A stretch of DNA of 64,000 nucleotides from Halorubrum aquaticum (GCF_900113615.1 NZ_FOPZ01000003.1:62001-126000), one strand, 5' to 3'. Shown: positions 8,006-16,931, counted from the first letter of the stretch. Notes: generated by a model not told the origin, from the sequence alone. Program-made: numbers and translations.

Positions 8006-8803
8006 TCAATCCGTCAGCCCGTATCCCCGCTTGAACAACAGCACGTCGAGGCCGACGGCGGCCGCGGTCATCCCGGCGAGCACGACGAGCGAGAGCCGCG
8101 GGTCGACCTCGGCGACGCCGAGGAAGCCGTAGCGCACGCCGTTGACCATGTACACCATCGGGTTGAGAAGCGAGACGTCCCGAAGCAGGGGCGTGAGGTC
8201 CTCGAGCGAGTAGAACACCGCACCGAAGAAGACCAGCGGCCGGAGGATGAACTGGTTCATCACGGTGAGGTCGTCGAAGTCGCTGGCGGCCAACCCGCCG
8301 ATCACGCCGAGACTGGCGAAAAGCAGCGTGATGACGAGCATGAACGCGAGCAGGTACACCGGCTCCTCGACCGGGACGGGCCGGAACAAAGCCGAGACGA
8401 TGGCCCACCCGATCGCGGCGATGAGCCCGCCGACGAGCAGCCCGCGGGTCGCCGCCGCGAGGACGTACGCGCCCACCATCCCCGCGTACGACAGCGGCGA
8501 GGTGAGCACCTCGTGGATGTACTCGTTCCACCGGCCGTGGAAGATGGAGAAGGAGGCGTTCTCGAAGCTGTTCGACACCGCGCCGAGCACCACGAGCCCC
8601 GGCAGGATGAAGAGGATGTACGGCACGCCCGTGATCGTCCCGACCCGCTCGCCGAGGATGACGCCGAACACCGAGAAGTACAACACGTTGGTGATGAAGG
8701 GCGGCGCGAACGTGTTGCTCGGTCGCCGGAGGAACCGCAGGACCTCGCGTTTGGTGAGCGTGAGGAAGCCGGTGAGATCGACCGTTCGCCCGTCGCCGCT
8801 CAT
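8006..8803 (-). CDS. ABC-2 type exporter permease
   Basis: A 265-residue integral membrane protein with about six hydrophobic helices and the ABC-2 family layout (LTKREVLRFLRRPSNTFAPPFITNVLY at the N-terminus, then GLVVLGAVSNSFEN). Such permeases dimerise and work with a cytoplasmic ATPase to export drugs, lipids or polysaccharides; the substrate cannot be read. Its ATG overlaps the stop of the ATPase gene just upstream (8800-8803, ATGA), so the two are translationally coupled. Confidence 0.92.
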   Translation of the reverse strand: MSGDGRTVDLTGFLTLTKREVLRFLRRPSNTFAPPFITNVLYFSVFGVILGERVGTITGVPYILFILPGLVVLGAVSNSFENASFSIFHGRWNEYIHEVLTSPLSYAGMVGAYVLAAATRGLLVGGLIAAIGWAIVSALFRPVPVEEPVYLLAFMLVITLLFASLGVIGGLAASDFDDLTVMNQFILRPLVFFGAVFYSLEDLTPLLRDVSLLNPMVYMVNGVRYGFLGVAEVDPRLSLVVLAGMTAAAVGLDVLLFKRGYGLTD

Positions 8804-9855
8804 CGGGACCCCTCCCGATCGCCGGTCGCGGCGGTTTCGAGCGGCGCGTCGTCGTCGCGGTCGTTCCCACCCTCATCGTCGTCGTCGCCGTCGACGCCGT
8901 CCCCGTCCGGGCGACCGTCCCCCTCCTCGTGGCGAGTCATGTCCACGAACACCTCCTCGAGGGAGGTGCGTTTGATCTCCATGTCGAGGATCTCGTGTCC
9001 GGCGCGATCGAGCTCGCGGACGAGGTCGGGCGCGACCAGCCCGCCCTGCCGGGCGGTGACGACGAGCCGGTCCTCCTCGAGGCTCACGTCCTCGATCCGG
9101 TCGTCACCGGGACGGAGCTCGGAGAGCGCGTCCGCGGACGCCGGCGGCTCCCGGAGCGCGATGACGACCCGGTCGGTCCCGCGGTCCATCAGCTCCTCCG
9201 GGGAGGCGACGGTGACGACCCGCCCCCGGTCGAGGATCGCGACCTCGTCACAGAGCCGCTCGGCCTCCTCGATGTAGTGGGTGGTGAGGAGGACGGTCGT
9301 CCCCTCCTCGTTGAGTTCCGTCACGAGGTCCCAGAGGTCGCGGCGCAGTTGGACGTCGACGCCCGCGGAGGGCTCGTCGAGGATCAACAGGTCGGGGTCG
9401 GTGACGAGCGCCCGCGCCAGCATGAACCGCCGTTTCATCCCGCCGGAGAGCCAGTCGAAGCGGGTATCGCGCTTGTCGTAGATCCCGACCTGCTTGAGCG
9501 CGCGGTCGGCGCGCTCGGCCGCCACCTCGTGTGGGACGCCGTGATACCCCGCCTTGTGCTCCAACACCTCATGGATCGGGAAGAACCGGTCGACGTTGAA
9601 CTCCTGGGGGGCGAGCCCGATACAGTCGCGTGCCTGCCGGTAGTCGTCCTCCACGTCGTGGCCGAAGACGCGCGCGTCGCCGCCGGACGCGCGCACGAGT
9701 CCGACCAATACGTTGATGAACGTCGTCTTCCCCGCGCCGTTGGGGCCGAGCAGGCCGAAGAACGAGCCCTCGGGCACCGTCAGCGACACCCCTTTCAGGG
9801 CGTCGAGGTCCCGGTAACTCTTCCGGAGGTCCTCGACCTCCAGTGCGTTCGTCAT
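8800..9855 (-). CDS. ABC transporter ATP-binding protein
   Basis: A 351-residue ATPase for the adjacent ABC-2 permease. Walker A is GPNGAGKTT (about residues 36-44), the signature is LSGGMKRRF (about 136-144), Walker B is LLILDEPSAGVD, and the switch His lies in LLTTHYIEEAE. The DrrA/CcmA-type ATPase domain covers about the first 220 residues. The C-terminal third holds the regulatory extension common to this class (EEVFVDMTRHEEGDGRPDGDG) and a very acidic tail. It is first in a two-gene operon. Confidence 0.95.
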   Translation of the reverse strand: MTNALEVEDLRKSYRDLDALKGVSLTVPEGSFFGLLGPNGAGKTTFINVLVGLVRASGGDARVFGHDVEDDYRQARDCIGLAPQEFNVDRFFPIHEVLEHKAGYHGVPHEVAAERADRALKQVGIYDKRDTRFDWLSGGMKRRFMLARALVTDPDLLILDEPSAGVDVQLRRDLWDLVTELNEEGTTVLLTTHYIEEAERLCDEVAILDRGRVVTVASPEELMDRGTDRVVIALREPPASADALSELRPGDDRIEDVSLEEDRLVVTARQGGLVAPDLVRELDRAGHEILDMEIKRTSLEEVFVDMTRHEEGDGRPDGDGVDGDDDDEGGNDRDDDAPLETAATGDREGSR

Positions 9856-9924
9856 GGGAGGAGGGTGACCGCCCGGCGGGTTAAACGGCTCCGTTCGGCC
9901 CCGTTGAAGCCCGCCCGTCTCCCC

Positions 9925-10584
9925 CTACTCGTCGACTTCCTCGACTGCCGCGCCCGGCGCGTTCGCCTTCACGCTTCGGAGGCCGCCGACCGCGTTCCGC
10001 TTCGAGGCGTATCCCTGGCCGCCGTCGGCGATGACGTTGCCGTTGTCGTGGCGGAGCCGCCAGCGCCGCTTCCCGTCCTTCCCCTCGAACAGTTCGAACG
10101 TCGCGTTGCTGCCGCCCTCCTCCGGGGGCTCCTCCTCGCTCTTCAGGTCGACGACGTGCCCGCCGGGGGCGTTCCGTTTCACGGACTCGATGCCGTTCTC
10201 GGCGTCCCGCTTGTCCGAGTACCCCTCGCCGCCGTCGGCGATGATGTTGCCGTTGTCGTGGACGAGTCGCCAGCGCCAGTCGTCGGCGGCGTCGGCGTAC
10301 ACCTCGAAGGTCGCCTTGCTCGCGGCGGCGTCGAGGTCGACGTCGCCCTCCTCCTCCGTCCACTCCATCTCGAGTTCGAGGCTGACCGTCTCGCCGGTGC
10401 GTTCGATCTCCACCTCCAGGTCGGGTTCGGCCGGCGGGTCGACGGTGACCGTCCCGGCGTCGTCGACGGGGACGGGGTCGCCGCGCCCCAGCGCCTTCGC
10501 GATCCGGCGGAAGTAGGTTGCGAGCGCCTGTCGACTGCGCGACCGTTCTGACTCGTGGACCGTCTCTTCGGTCTCGTCGGGCAT
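9925..10584 (-). CDS. Amphi-Trp domain protein with two DUF1508/HVO_2922-type repeats
   Basis: A 219-residue protein from ATG 10582-10584 (MPDETEETVHESERSRS). The N-terminal 85 residues match the amphi-Trp module (RQALATYFRRIAKALGRGDPV, then LEVEIERTGETVSLELEMEW). Two tandem repeats of about 60 residues follow, each with the pattern ATFEVY or ATFELFE, W-R-W/R-L, D-NGN-IADGG and Y-K-AV/ENG. This is the YegP/DUF1508 fold, found in HVO_2922 of Haloferax. The biochemical role is unknown. An in-frame start at 10674 is less likely because the extra residues are not family-like and overlap a repeat region. Confidence 0.85.
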   Translation of the reverse strand: MPDETEETVHESERSRSRQALATYFRRIAKALGRGDPVPVDDAGTVTVDPPAEPDLEVEIERTGETVSLELEMEWTEEEGDVDLDAAASKATFEVYADAADDWRWRLVHDNGNIIADGGEGYSDKRDAENGIESVKRNAPGGHVVDLKSEEEPPEEGGSNATFELFEGKDGKRRWRLRHDNGNVIADGGQGYASKRNAVGGLRSVKANAPGAAVEEVDE

Positions 10585-10682
10585 ACACGGGCACGTCTCC
10601 GCGAACACACAAAACGGTATGGTCGGGACGGGAGCGACGCGGGCGGCCGGAATCCGGGCGATCGGGTCGGCCACGGGGCGGC

Positions 10683-10829
10683 GCGGAGACCGCCCCGCAC
10701 CTCACGCCTCCCCAGCCTCGCGGCTCGTGCTCTCCGAGCACTCGCCGCGTCCCTCGCGCGGACGGTTCGCGCCCGTCGGGTGCTCACCGGCGCACGCCTC
10801 CACGCGCGGTCACGACCTCACCGCCGTCG
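10683..10829 (+). repeat. Interspersed repeat family, copy B (3' half only)
   Basis: Contains the exact 26-base core at 10695-10720 (CCGCAC followed by CTCACGCCTCCCCAGCCTCG), then CGGCTCGTGCTCTCCGAGCA and CTCGCCGCGTCCCTCGCG, ending in GGTGCTCACCGGCGCACGCC, matching the 3' half of copy C. The 5' CCAAAGCCCCAG block is absent. This is the only copy not between convergent genes: it lies between the stop of asd and the start of the amphi-Trp gene, both minus strand. The rest of the 10585-10872 gap holds no gene I can support. Confidence 0.85.
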
Positions 10830-10872
10830 GTTGACCCGAACACGAGTCGGATCCGCTCTTCCCCGTCCGGCC

Positions 10873-11505
10873 TCACTCCCGCTCGGCGATGATCGTCTCG
10901 CCCGCACGGACCGCGTCGCCCTCGTTCACGAGGAGGTCGTCTCGTTCGACGTCCGCCGGCAACACCACGTCGGCGCGCGAGCCGAACGAGACGTGGCCGA
11001 CGCGGTCGCCCCGCTCGACGCGGTCGCCGGCCTCGACCGCGGGGTGGATCCGGCGGGCGAACCAGCCGGCGATGACGAGCAGCTCGTACTCGCCGAAGTC
11101 GATCGCGACCTGCTCGTTGCGCTCGGACTCCTTGTCGAACGCCGGGCGGTTCGCGCCGGGTCGATGCCGCACTTCTCGTACGTTCCCGGCGATCGGCGCG
11201 CGGTTGACGTGGACGTCGGCCGCGCTCATGTACACCCCGACGCGGAGCCGCGTCCCCTCCTCGCGGACGACGCTCACGGTGCCGTCGGCGGGCGAGACGA
11301 CCGCCCGTTCCGGGTCGGGCGGGGTTCGATCGGGGTCACGGTGGAACCAGAGGACGCCGAACGTGAGCGCGACCAGTCCGAGCCCGACCGGCGGGACGAA
11401 CGGGAGCGTGACGGCCGCGGCGAGCGCGGGGGCGAGCGCCAGCCGCCAGGCGTCGTCGACGACCGCGAACGGGAGCAGCCGGGCGAGCGGCGGGTTCCGG
11501 CTCAC
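10873..11505 (-). CDS. asd: Archaeal phosphatidylserine decarboxylase-type enzyme (Asd)
   Basis: A 210-residue membrane-associated enzyme that converts archaetidylserine to archaetidylethanolamine in polar lipid synthesis (known for the family). Two hydrophobic segments lie in the first 50 residues, then FHRDPDRTPP, SPADGTVSVV, the substrate-loop motif MSAADVHVNRAPIAG, and the C-terminal processing site GSRADVVLP (the pyruvoyl group would form at the Ser). The GTG start at 11503-11505 overlaps the stop of rfcC by four bases (GTGA), indicating translational coupling. An ATG-free N-terminus supports this start. Confidence 0.88.
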   Translation of the reverse strand: MSRNPPLARLLPFAVVDDAWRLALAPALAAAVTLPFVPPVGLGLVALTFGVLWFHRDPDRTPPDPERAVVSPADGTVSVVREEGTRLRVGVYMSAADVHVNRAPIAGNVREVRHRPGANRPAFDKESERNEQVAIDFGEYELLVIAGWFARRIHPAVEAGDRVERGDRVGHVSFGSRADVVLPADVERDDLLVNEGDAVRAGETIIAERE

Positions 11506-12569
11506 GCGTCCACCCCCGTCTCCGCGGGGTCGGGCTCGTGGAACCCGGCGTGGAGGTCGGTTCGGCCGGCCGCCCACGCCGCGAGCAGATGGGTGAGGTG
11601 GAGCCGGTCGTCGAGGCCGTCGGTCAACGCGAGGTCCGCCTCGCCGGCGAGCTTGTGGAGTCGCGCCAGGTCGTCGCCGCCGTACGCGGAGCCGGCGCGG
11701 GCGACTCGAAGCGTCTCACGGAGCAGCCCCGGCCCGTCGTACCCGCCCTCGTCGAGCAGGTCGTCGAGGGTGCTCCGGGCGTCCTTGAGGTCCCCTTCGC
11801 GGGCGGCCGCGAGCGCCTCGCGGATCGCGTCGTCGTCGCCCACCTCGCCCAGCGTCTCGTAGGCGGTCGTCATGGTGATCTCCTCGCCCTCCACGGCGGT
11901 CGTCTGTGCCGCGAGGATCGCGCGTCTGAGGTCGCCGCCGGCCGCGCTGGCGACGAACTCCAGTCCGTCGTCGTCGTACTCGACGCCCTCGCGGTCGCAG
12001 ATCGTCTCGAGCACGTCGATGGTCTCGTCGGTCGTCGGCGCGCGCAGCCGGATCGGGAAACACCGCGACCGGATCGGCGCGATGAGCTTCGAGGGCTGGC
12101 GGGTGGCGATGGCGAACTGGGTCGTCCGGTGGTGCTTCTCCATCACCCGGCGGAGCGCCTGTTGGAAGTCCTCCCGAATGGACTCGGCGTTGTCGAGGAG
12201 CACCGTCTTGTACTCGCCCGACATCGGCGCGTAGGAGGCCGATTCGGTGAGGACGTGGTTTATCATGTCGCGTTTCGCCATCCGGCTCTTCCCCTGGAGA
12301 AAGCCCTCGAACCGGGGGTCCGTCCGGATCTCCTTTTTCGTCCGGCCGAAGAAGTCCGCGACGTTGATCTCGATCAGGTCGCTCTCGGGCTCGGCGTGCG
12401 ACTCCCGCGCCAGCGCCCGCGTCGCGGCCGTCTTCCCGGCCCCCGGCGGCCCCTGAACGACGAGGTTCATCGGCTCGTCGACCGCTCGGCGGAGCCGGTC
12501 GCGGGCGTCGGTCTGCCGGATCTCCGACAGCTCCGGCGCGTGCGTGTCGATCCACAGCGGTCCGTCCAT
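11502..12569 (-). CDS. rfcC: Replication factor C small-subunit homolog (RfcC type)
   Basis: A 355-residue AAA+ clamp-loader subunit that would load PCNA with RfcA/RfcB. Walker A is GPPGAGKTAATR (about residues 39-50), and the arginine-finger region SRCFPIRLRAP replaces the usual SRC motif context. The Walker B position reads VLLDNAES rather than the usual DEAD box, so catalytic hydrolysis at this site may be weakened. This matches the divergent third RFC protein of haloarchaea rather than canonical RfcA. It is first in an operon with asd, which starts inside its stop codon. Confidence 0.88.
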   Translation of the reverse strand: MDGPLWIDTHAPELSEIRQTDARDRLRRAVDEPMNLVVQGPPGAGKTAATRALARESHAEPESDLIEINVADFFGRTKKEIRTDPRFEGFLQGKSRMAKRDMINHVLTESASYAPMSGEYKTVLLDNAESIREDFQQALRRVMEKHHRTTQFAIATRQPSKLIAPIRSRCFPIRLRAPTTDETIDVLETICDREGVEYDDDGLEFVASAAGGDLRRAILAAQTTAVEGEEITMTTAYETLGEVGDDDAIREALAAAREGDLKDARSTLDDLLDEGGYDGPGLLRETLRVARAGSAYGGDDLARLHKLAGEADLALTDGLDDRLHLTHLLAAWAAGRTDLHAGFHEPDPAETGVDA

Positions 12570-12669
12570 TAGGGTTCCCTCCGGGCCGCGCGCTCAAGAA
12601 ACGGTCGGTCCGGGCGACCCGGGTCGGTCCGGTCGGATCGGTCCGGCCGGTCGTCGATGCCCGTCCGAG

Positions 12670-13089
12670 TCACTCCCGAACTCGCTCGAGTTCGCGCTCG
12701 ACGGTCCCGCGGATCCGGGCGGCCACGTCGCGGTCGCGCTCCGCGACCTCCGCGTCCTCGGTCTCGAGCAGGCGGTCGAGTTTCCGCTCGAACTCGCGCT
12801 CGTCGATCTCGCCGCGGGCGTAGCGCTCGCGTAACGCGTCGAGCGCGGGGTCGTTCGTGCCTTCACGCTCACCTCCACCGCTCCGGTCGTCCGAGGACGG
12901 GAGCGGCTTCGCGAGGGTGTGGAGCACGGGGAGGACGACGAACAGGCCGAGGAACCAGATCAGCGGCAGCGTCCACCAGAGGTCCGTGAGGAAGGGTGCG
13001 AGCACGCCGCCGCCGACGACACAGAGCGCGAACACCCGCCGCCAGCGGTACCGGAGGTTCCAGGCGGCGCGTCGGAGGGGACCGGTCAT
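12670..13089 (-). CDS. Membrane protein with C-terminal SHOCT domain
   Basis: A 139-residue protein from ATG 13087-13089 (MTGPLRRAAWNLRYRWRR). Two transmembrane helices lie at about residues 18-38 and 42-60. The C-terminal SHOCT module is DPALDALRERYARGEIDEREFERKLDRLL, recognised by the pattern L-L-R-YARGEI-EF-L. SHOCT domains are short oligomerisation modules; the protein function is unknown. The in-frame start four codons upstream (13101) is possible. Confidence 0.85.
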   Translation of the reverse strand: MTGPLRRAAWNLRYRWRRVFALCVVGGGVLAPFLTDLWWTLPLIWFLGLFVVLPVLHTLAKPLPSSDDRSGGGEREGTNDPALDALRERYARGEIDEREFERKLDRLLETEDAEVAERDRDVAARIRGTVERELERVRE

Positions 13090-13161
13090 ACGCGGTCGCA
13101 CGCGAGCGAGGCGTGAAAGGGTTTCGTCGGGGCGTTCAGGATCCGGATCCCGTCGAGGGCT

Positions 13162-13641
13162 TCAAGGTAACTCGAACTCGAGGCTGTCGCCGGGTTCGAC
13201 GCCGTTGTCGGCGCTCCACCCCCTCGGGACCTCGAGGACGTACTGCCCCGTCCCTTCGTAGGTCGTGAGCGGGCGCGACTCGGGTTCGGCCTCCCGGATC
13301 TCCGTGATCTCGCCGTCGGCGGCGACGAAGACGATGTCGATCGCGAAGGCCATGTCGCGCATCACGTAGTCGTGCTCGCCGGACTCGCCGTGGACGAACA
13401 GCATCCCCTCGTCGTCGGCGAGCTCGTCCGTCGTCGAGAGGCCGACGTACCGTTTCATCGGGCCGTCGGCGATCCGGGCCTCGACGGTCGCGAGCGTCTC
13501 GCCCGTCTCGGCGTCCGTCGCCTCGACCGTGGTCGTGTCGTAACTCGAGATGAGGATCGTCGGAGCGGTGGCGATCACGAGGGCGGCGACGACGAAGACC
13601 ACGATGGCGGCGGTGGTCAGCGCGGGAAAACGACGGTTCAC
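13162..13641 (-). CDS. DUF192-family secreted or membrane-anchored protein
   Basis: A 159-residue protein with one N-terminal hydrophobic helix (about residues 8-32) and an extracellular DUF192 beta domain. Family marks are VEARIADGPMKRYVGLS, GMLFVHGESGEHDYVMRDM and the C-terminal YVLEVPRGWSADNGVEPGD. DUF192 proteins are widespread and of unproven function. The gene ends convergent to nothing close; tRNA-Val begins 60 bases before its start, transcribed divergently. Confidence 0.88.
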   Translation of the reverse strand: MNRRFPALTTAAIVVFVVAALVIATAPTILISSYDTTTVEATDAETGETLATVEARIADGPMKRYVGLSTTDELADDEGMLFVHGESGEHDYVMRDMAFAIDIVFVAADGEITEIREAEPESRPLTTYEGTGQYVLEVPRGWSADNGVEPGDSLEFELP

Positions 13642-13701
13642 GGCCGGGATTCGCGGTCGAGACAGAAACCGTTTTCCGCTCGCGGCGGCTGGTCTCGACG
13701 A

Positions 13702-13775
13702 GGGCTCGTGGTCTAGCTGGTTATGACGCGGCCTTTACAAGGCTGAGGTCGGCGGTTCGAACCCGCCCGAGCCCA
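13702..13775 (+). tRNA. tRNA-Val (anticodon TAC)
   Basis: The acceptor stem is GGGCTCG (13702-13708) with CGAGCCC (13768-13774) and discriminator A. The anticodon stem is CGGCC/GGCTG with loop TTTACAA, giving anticodon TAC. The T stem is GGCGG/CCGCC with loop TTCGAAC. There is no intron and no encoded CCA. All arms fold, so I am confident. Confidence 0.97.
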
Positions 13776-13887
13776 TTTCTGGGACGAACGAAGTGAGGCA
13801 CAGAGATGTACGCGAGGGCGGGTTCGAATCAGGGAGCGGAGCGAGCGAAGCGAGCGGAGTGAGTGGGGTTCGAACCCGCTCGAGCCC
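13776..13887 (+). repeat. tRNA-Val 3'-end duplication and flanking direct repeats (possible attachment-site scar)
   Basis: The last 21 bases of the tRNA body (13754-13774) reappear at 13867-13887 with one mismatch, reading GGTTCGAACCCGCTCGAGCC. A shorter GCGGGTTCGAATC lies between them, near 13819-13831. Simple repeats GAGCGGAGCGAGCGAAGCGAG fill the gap. A displaced tRNA 3' end is what a tRNA-targeting integrase leaves behind, but no integrase or cargo is present, so this is either a scar or a tRNA-derived repeat. Confidence 0.6.
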
Positions 13888-13943
13888 GGTCCGTTCTCTC
13901 GCATGGGATCGTTTCGAGTGCGCTCTCGTCGTTTGAACCGAGA

Positions 13944-14261
13944 TCGTCGCCGGCGCGGTGACCATCTCCAAAGCCCCATTCGCTCGGCTCTACATGGTTG
14001 TCGGTGCGGTGAACACCGCCAAAGCCCCAGCCGTGAGGGGGTCGCACGCTCGTTGTGCTCCTCAGTCGCTCACTTCGTTCGCTCCTTTCGGTGCTTACGT
14101 CGCCTGCGACCCCCTCACGGCTGCCCCTTTGAGTCCCACCCCGCACCGCAACCGCCCCGCACCTCACGCCTCCCCAGCCTCGCGGCTCGTGGTTTCACCA
14201 CTCGCCGCGTCCCTCGCGGTCGGGTTCGCGCCCTTTGGGCGCTCACCGGCGCGCCACCGCG
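13944..14261 (+). repeat. Interspersed repeat family, copy C (longest copy)
   Basis: Order of blocks: GCCGGCGCGGTGACC with CTCCAAAGCCCCA; a second GCGGTGAACACCGCCAAAG; a 19-base-pair stem with arms 14028-14046 and 14105-14123 (CAGCCGTGAGGGGGTCGCA); CCCCTTTGAGTCCCAC; the exact 26-base core at 14157-14182; a small hairpin GTGGTTTCACCAC; and an end CGCTCACCGGCGCGCCACCG. The copy lies between tRNA-Val and the 3' end of metX. Reading frames here are broken and composition-driven, so I call no gene in 13888-14313. Confidence 0.9.
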
Positions 14262-14313
14262 GTGATCTCCTTCCACCACAGATCGTCTTTCCGTTCCCGA
14301 TCCTCAGTCGGAG

Positions 14314-15603
14314 TCACCCCCCGAACAGGCTGGAGTGGACGGGGGCGTGGTCCGGGCTGCGGTCGGGGTCGTCTCCCGCGTCGTCTCCGCCCTGATCGTC
14401 GACTGCGCGGCCCTCGACGCCGTCCGCGAGGAAGTCGCGCAGCGGCGGGCCGACGTGTTCGGGCTCGACGAGGAACGCGTCGTGGCCGTGGTCGGAGTCG
14501 ATCACGTGGTGGGCGACCGGGACGTCGCGGTCGCGGAAGGCGGTCGAGACGGCGTCGGCCTGCTCGACGGTGAAGTGCCAGTCGCCGGTGAAGCTGATCA
14601 CGAGCGCCTCGCCCTCGAAGGCCGCGAGCGCGTCGGCGTCGGAGCCGTAGCCGGCGGCGAGGTCGTACTCGTCCATCGCGCGCGTGAGGTAGAGGTAGCT
14701 GTTGGCGTCGAACCGCTCCGCGAACCCCTCCGCCTGGTAGTCGAGGTACGACTCCACCTCGCGGTACGGGAAGAAGGCGGCCGCGGGGTCGGCGTCGAGT
14801 CCGAGGTCGCCCTGCTCGCGGCTCAGCGAGTCGCGGCCGGCCGAGCGCCGGCCGAACTTCCGCTCCATCGACGCCTTCGAGAGGTACATCACGTGGCCGA
14901 TCTGGCGGGCCATCGCCAGCCCGGTGGCGGGCGATTCTCGATCCTCGCCGTAGTAGTCGCCGCCCCGCCAGTTCGGGTCCGACCGGATCGCTCGGCGGGC
15001 GATGGCCTCGAGCGCGAGACACTGCGCGTCGAGTCTGGCCGCGGCCGCGACGGGGACGACGAGGTCCACGTCGTCGGGGTAGCGTTTCGCCCACTCGAGG
15101 ACGTTCATCCCGCCGACGCTGCCGCCGACGACCGCCCGGAGTCGACCGACGCCGAGGTGGTCGAGCAGCCGGCGCTGTGCGCGCGCCCAGTCCTCGACCT
15201 GAACGGGCGGGAACGCCGTCCCCCAGCGGTCGTGGTCGGGCTCCTCGCCGGGGAGGTCCAGGTCGGCCGGCCGCTCGCTGGCCGGCCCGGAGGTGCCGTA
15301 ACAGGAGCCGGGGACGTTCGCACAGACGACGTAGTACTCGGTCGTGTCTATCGCCTTGCCCGGACCGACCACGTCGTCCCACCACGCGCGGGCCTGGCCG
15401 GCCTGTCCCGCGTCCGCGTCGCGCTCGGGCGTCCGGGCGACGTTCTGGCTGCCGGTGAGCGCGTGACAGACGAGCACGACGTTGTCGCCGTCGAACTCGC
15501 CGTACGTCTCGTAGCCGACCCGCAGGTCCGGGATCGACCGACCGCACTCGAAGGTGAACTCTCCGAGTCGCGCGACGCCGGCGTCGGTGGGTGTCGCCGC
15601 CAT
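14314..15603 (-). CDS. metX: Homoserine O-acetyltransferase MetX
   Basis: Activates homoserine with acetyl-CoA in methionine synthesis. An alpha/beta-hydrolase of 429 residues with the early motif [10 protein letters not shown], the oxyanion/N-terminal block [20 protein letters not shown], the nucleophile elbow [14 protein letters not shown] (Ser nucleophile; other MetX proteins have GGSMGG), and late Asp/His in GDWHF and [11 protein letters not shown] chose ATG 15601-15603 because GGAGG sits seven bases before it; the GTG at 15607-15609 overlaps the metY stop but has no spacing for that site. It is the second gene of the metY-metX operon. A C-terminal acidic tail is present. Confidence 0.92.
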   Translation of the reverse strand: MAATPTDAGVARLGEFTFECGRSIPDLRVGYETYGEFDGDNVVLVCHALTGSQNVARTPERDADAGQAGQARAWWDDVVGPGKAIDTTEYYVVCANVPGSCYGTSGPASERPADLDLPGEEPDHDRWGTAFPPVQVEDWARAQRRLLDHLGVGRLRAVVGGSVGGMNVLEWAKRYPDDVDLVVPVAAAARLDAQCLALEAIARRAIRSDPNWRGGDYYGEDRESPATGLAMARQIGHVMYLSKASMERKFGRRSAGRDSLSREQGDLGLDADPAAAFFPYREVESYLDYQAEGFAERFDANSYLYLTRAMDEYDLAAGYGSDADALAAFEGEALVISFTGDWHFTVEQADAVSTAFRDRDVPVAHHVIDSDHGHDAFLVEPEHVGPPLRDFLADGVEGRAVDDQGGDDAGDDPDRSPDHAPVHSSLFGG

Positions 15604-15605
15604 GT

Positions 15606-16901
15606 TCACGCCTCCGTCGACGCCGACGCCGTCGCCGTCTCCAGTGCGGCGTCGAGGTCGGCGATCACGTCCGCGGCCTCCTCGATGCCGACCGAGAGCC
15701 GCACCATGTCCGCCGGGACCCCCGCGGCCTCCCGCGTCTCCTCGTCGAGCTGTGCGTGCGTCGTCGAGGCCGGATGGATGATCAGGGTCTTCGCGTCGCC
15801 GATGTTCGCGAGGAAGCTCGCGAGCTCGACCGACTCACACAGCGTCTTCGCGGCCTCGTAGCCGCCCGCGGCCCCGAAGGTGATCATCCCGCCGTAGTCG
15901 GCGAGGTACTCGGTCGCGTTCCCGTGGGACGGGTGCTCGTCGAAGCCCGGATACGTCACCCAGTCGACCCGGTCGTCCTCGCGGAGGAACTCGGCGACTC
16001 GCCGGGCGTTCTCGCAGTGGCGCTCCATCCGCAGCGGGAGCGTCCCCACCCCCTGGAGGGTCTGCCAGGCGTCGAACGGGGACTGCTGGCTCCCGGTGGG
16101 ACGGACCGCCCGCTGGCGGACGACGTTCGCGAAGGCGGCGTCGCCGAACCGCTCGACGAAGTCGATCGGGAACGCGGGCGACTCCCCGGAGAGCTCCTCG
16201 TACTCCGCGTCCGGGTGGTCCCACGGGAAGGTTCCGCCGTCGACGACGACCCCGCCGACGGTGGTGCCGTTGCCGGTGAGCCACTTGGTCGTCGACTCCC
16301 AGACCACGTCCGCGCCGTGTTCGATCGGTCGACAGAGGGACGGCGTCGCGAACGTGTTGTCGACGACGAGCGGGACCGCGCGCTCGTGGGCGACGTCGGC
16401 GAGCCGCTCGAAGTCGGGCGTGACGAGGGAGGGGTTCGCGAGCGTCTCCACGTGGACGAAGGCGGTGTTCTCGTCGATCGCCTCCGCGTACGCCTCGTAG
16501 TCGGTGGTGCCGACGAGACGCGCCTCGACCCCGCGGCGGTTCGCGATGCTCGTGAGGTGCGTCGCGGTGCCGCCGTACATCTCCTCGCTGGCGACGACGT
16601 TGTCGCCGCTGCGAGCCAGCACCGTCGTGATCGCGTCGAACGCGCCCATCCCCGAGGCGGTCGCGACCGCCCCCGACCCGCCCTCGAGGTTCGCGAGCCG
16701 GTTCTCAAGGGCGCGGACGGTCGGATTCGAGACGCGGGAGTAGACGTCGCCGTCGGCCCGGAGCGCGTAGAGGTCGGCCGCCGCGTCGGCGTCCTCGAAC
16801 TCGTAGGACGTCGTCTGGTGGATCGGCGTCGCGCGAGCCCCGGTCGCCGGATCGGCGGTCGCCCCGGCGTGGAGACTCCGGGTGTCGAACCCACGTGTCA
16901 T
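15606..16901 (-). CDS. metY: O-acetylhomoserine sulfhydrylase MetY (PLP enzyme)
   Basis: Uses O-acetylhomoserine from MetX to make homocysteine (or cystathionine-type products). It is a 431-residue Cys/Met-metabolism PLP enzyme: start [23 protein letters not shown] phosphate site around [12 protein letters not shown], and PLP Lys206 in [15 protein letters not shown]. The C-terminal ends [18 protein letters not shown]. Length fits OAH sulfhydrylases rather than shorter cystathionine gamma-synthases. The promoter region upstream carries a perfect palindrome (separate entry). Confidence 0.92.
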   Translation of the reverse strand: MTRGFDTRSLHAGATADPATGARATPIHQTTSYEFEDADAAADLYALRADGDVYSRVSNPTVRALENRLANLEGGSGAVATASGMGAFDAITTVLARSGDNVVASEEMYGGTATHLTSIANRRGVEARLVGTTDYEAYAEAIDENTAFVHVETLANPSLVTPDFERLADVAHERAVPLVVDNTFATPSLCRPIEHGADVVWESTTKWLTGNGTTVGGVVVDGGTFPWDHPDAEYEELSGESPAFPIDFVERFGDAAFANVVRQRAVRPTGSQQSPFDAWQTLQGVGTLPLRMERHCENARRVAEFLREDDRVDWVTYPGFDEHPSHGNATEYLADYGGMITFGAAGGYEAAKTLCESVELASFLANIGDAKTLIIHPASTTHAQLDEETREAAGVPADMVRLSVGIEEAADVIADLDAALETATASASTEA

Positions 16902-16931
16902 GTATGTAGCGCATATCTCTTTAGACTTCTA

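Noticed and set aside
13702..13887. Second tRNA gene after tRNA-Val
   Set aside because: Only a T-arm and acceptor-like 3' end is present; there is no D-arm or anticodon stem, so it is a fragment.
13944..14261. Short proteins encoded in repeat copy C (several frames of 100-145 codons)
   Set aside because: Frames are interrupted at different points in the other copies, and the constraint seen is complementarity of stems, not codons.
14243..15547. 434-codon minus-strand frame overlapping metX
   Set aside because: It is metX read in another frame: arginine and proline rich, no motifs, and metX has all catalytic residues in its own frame.
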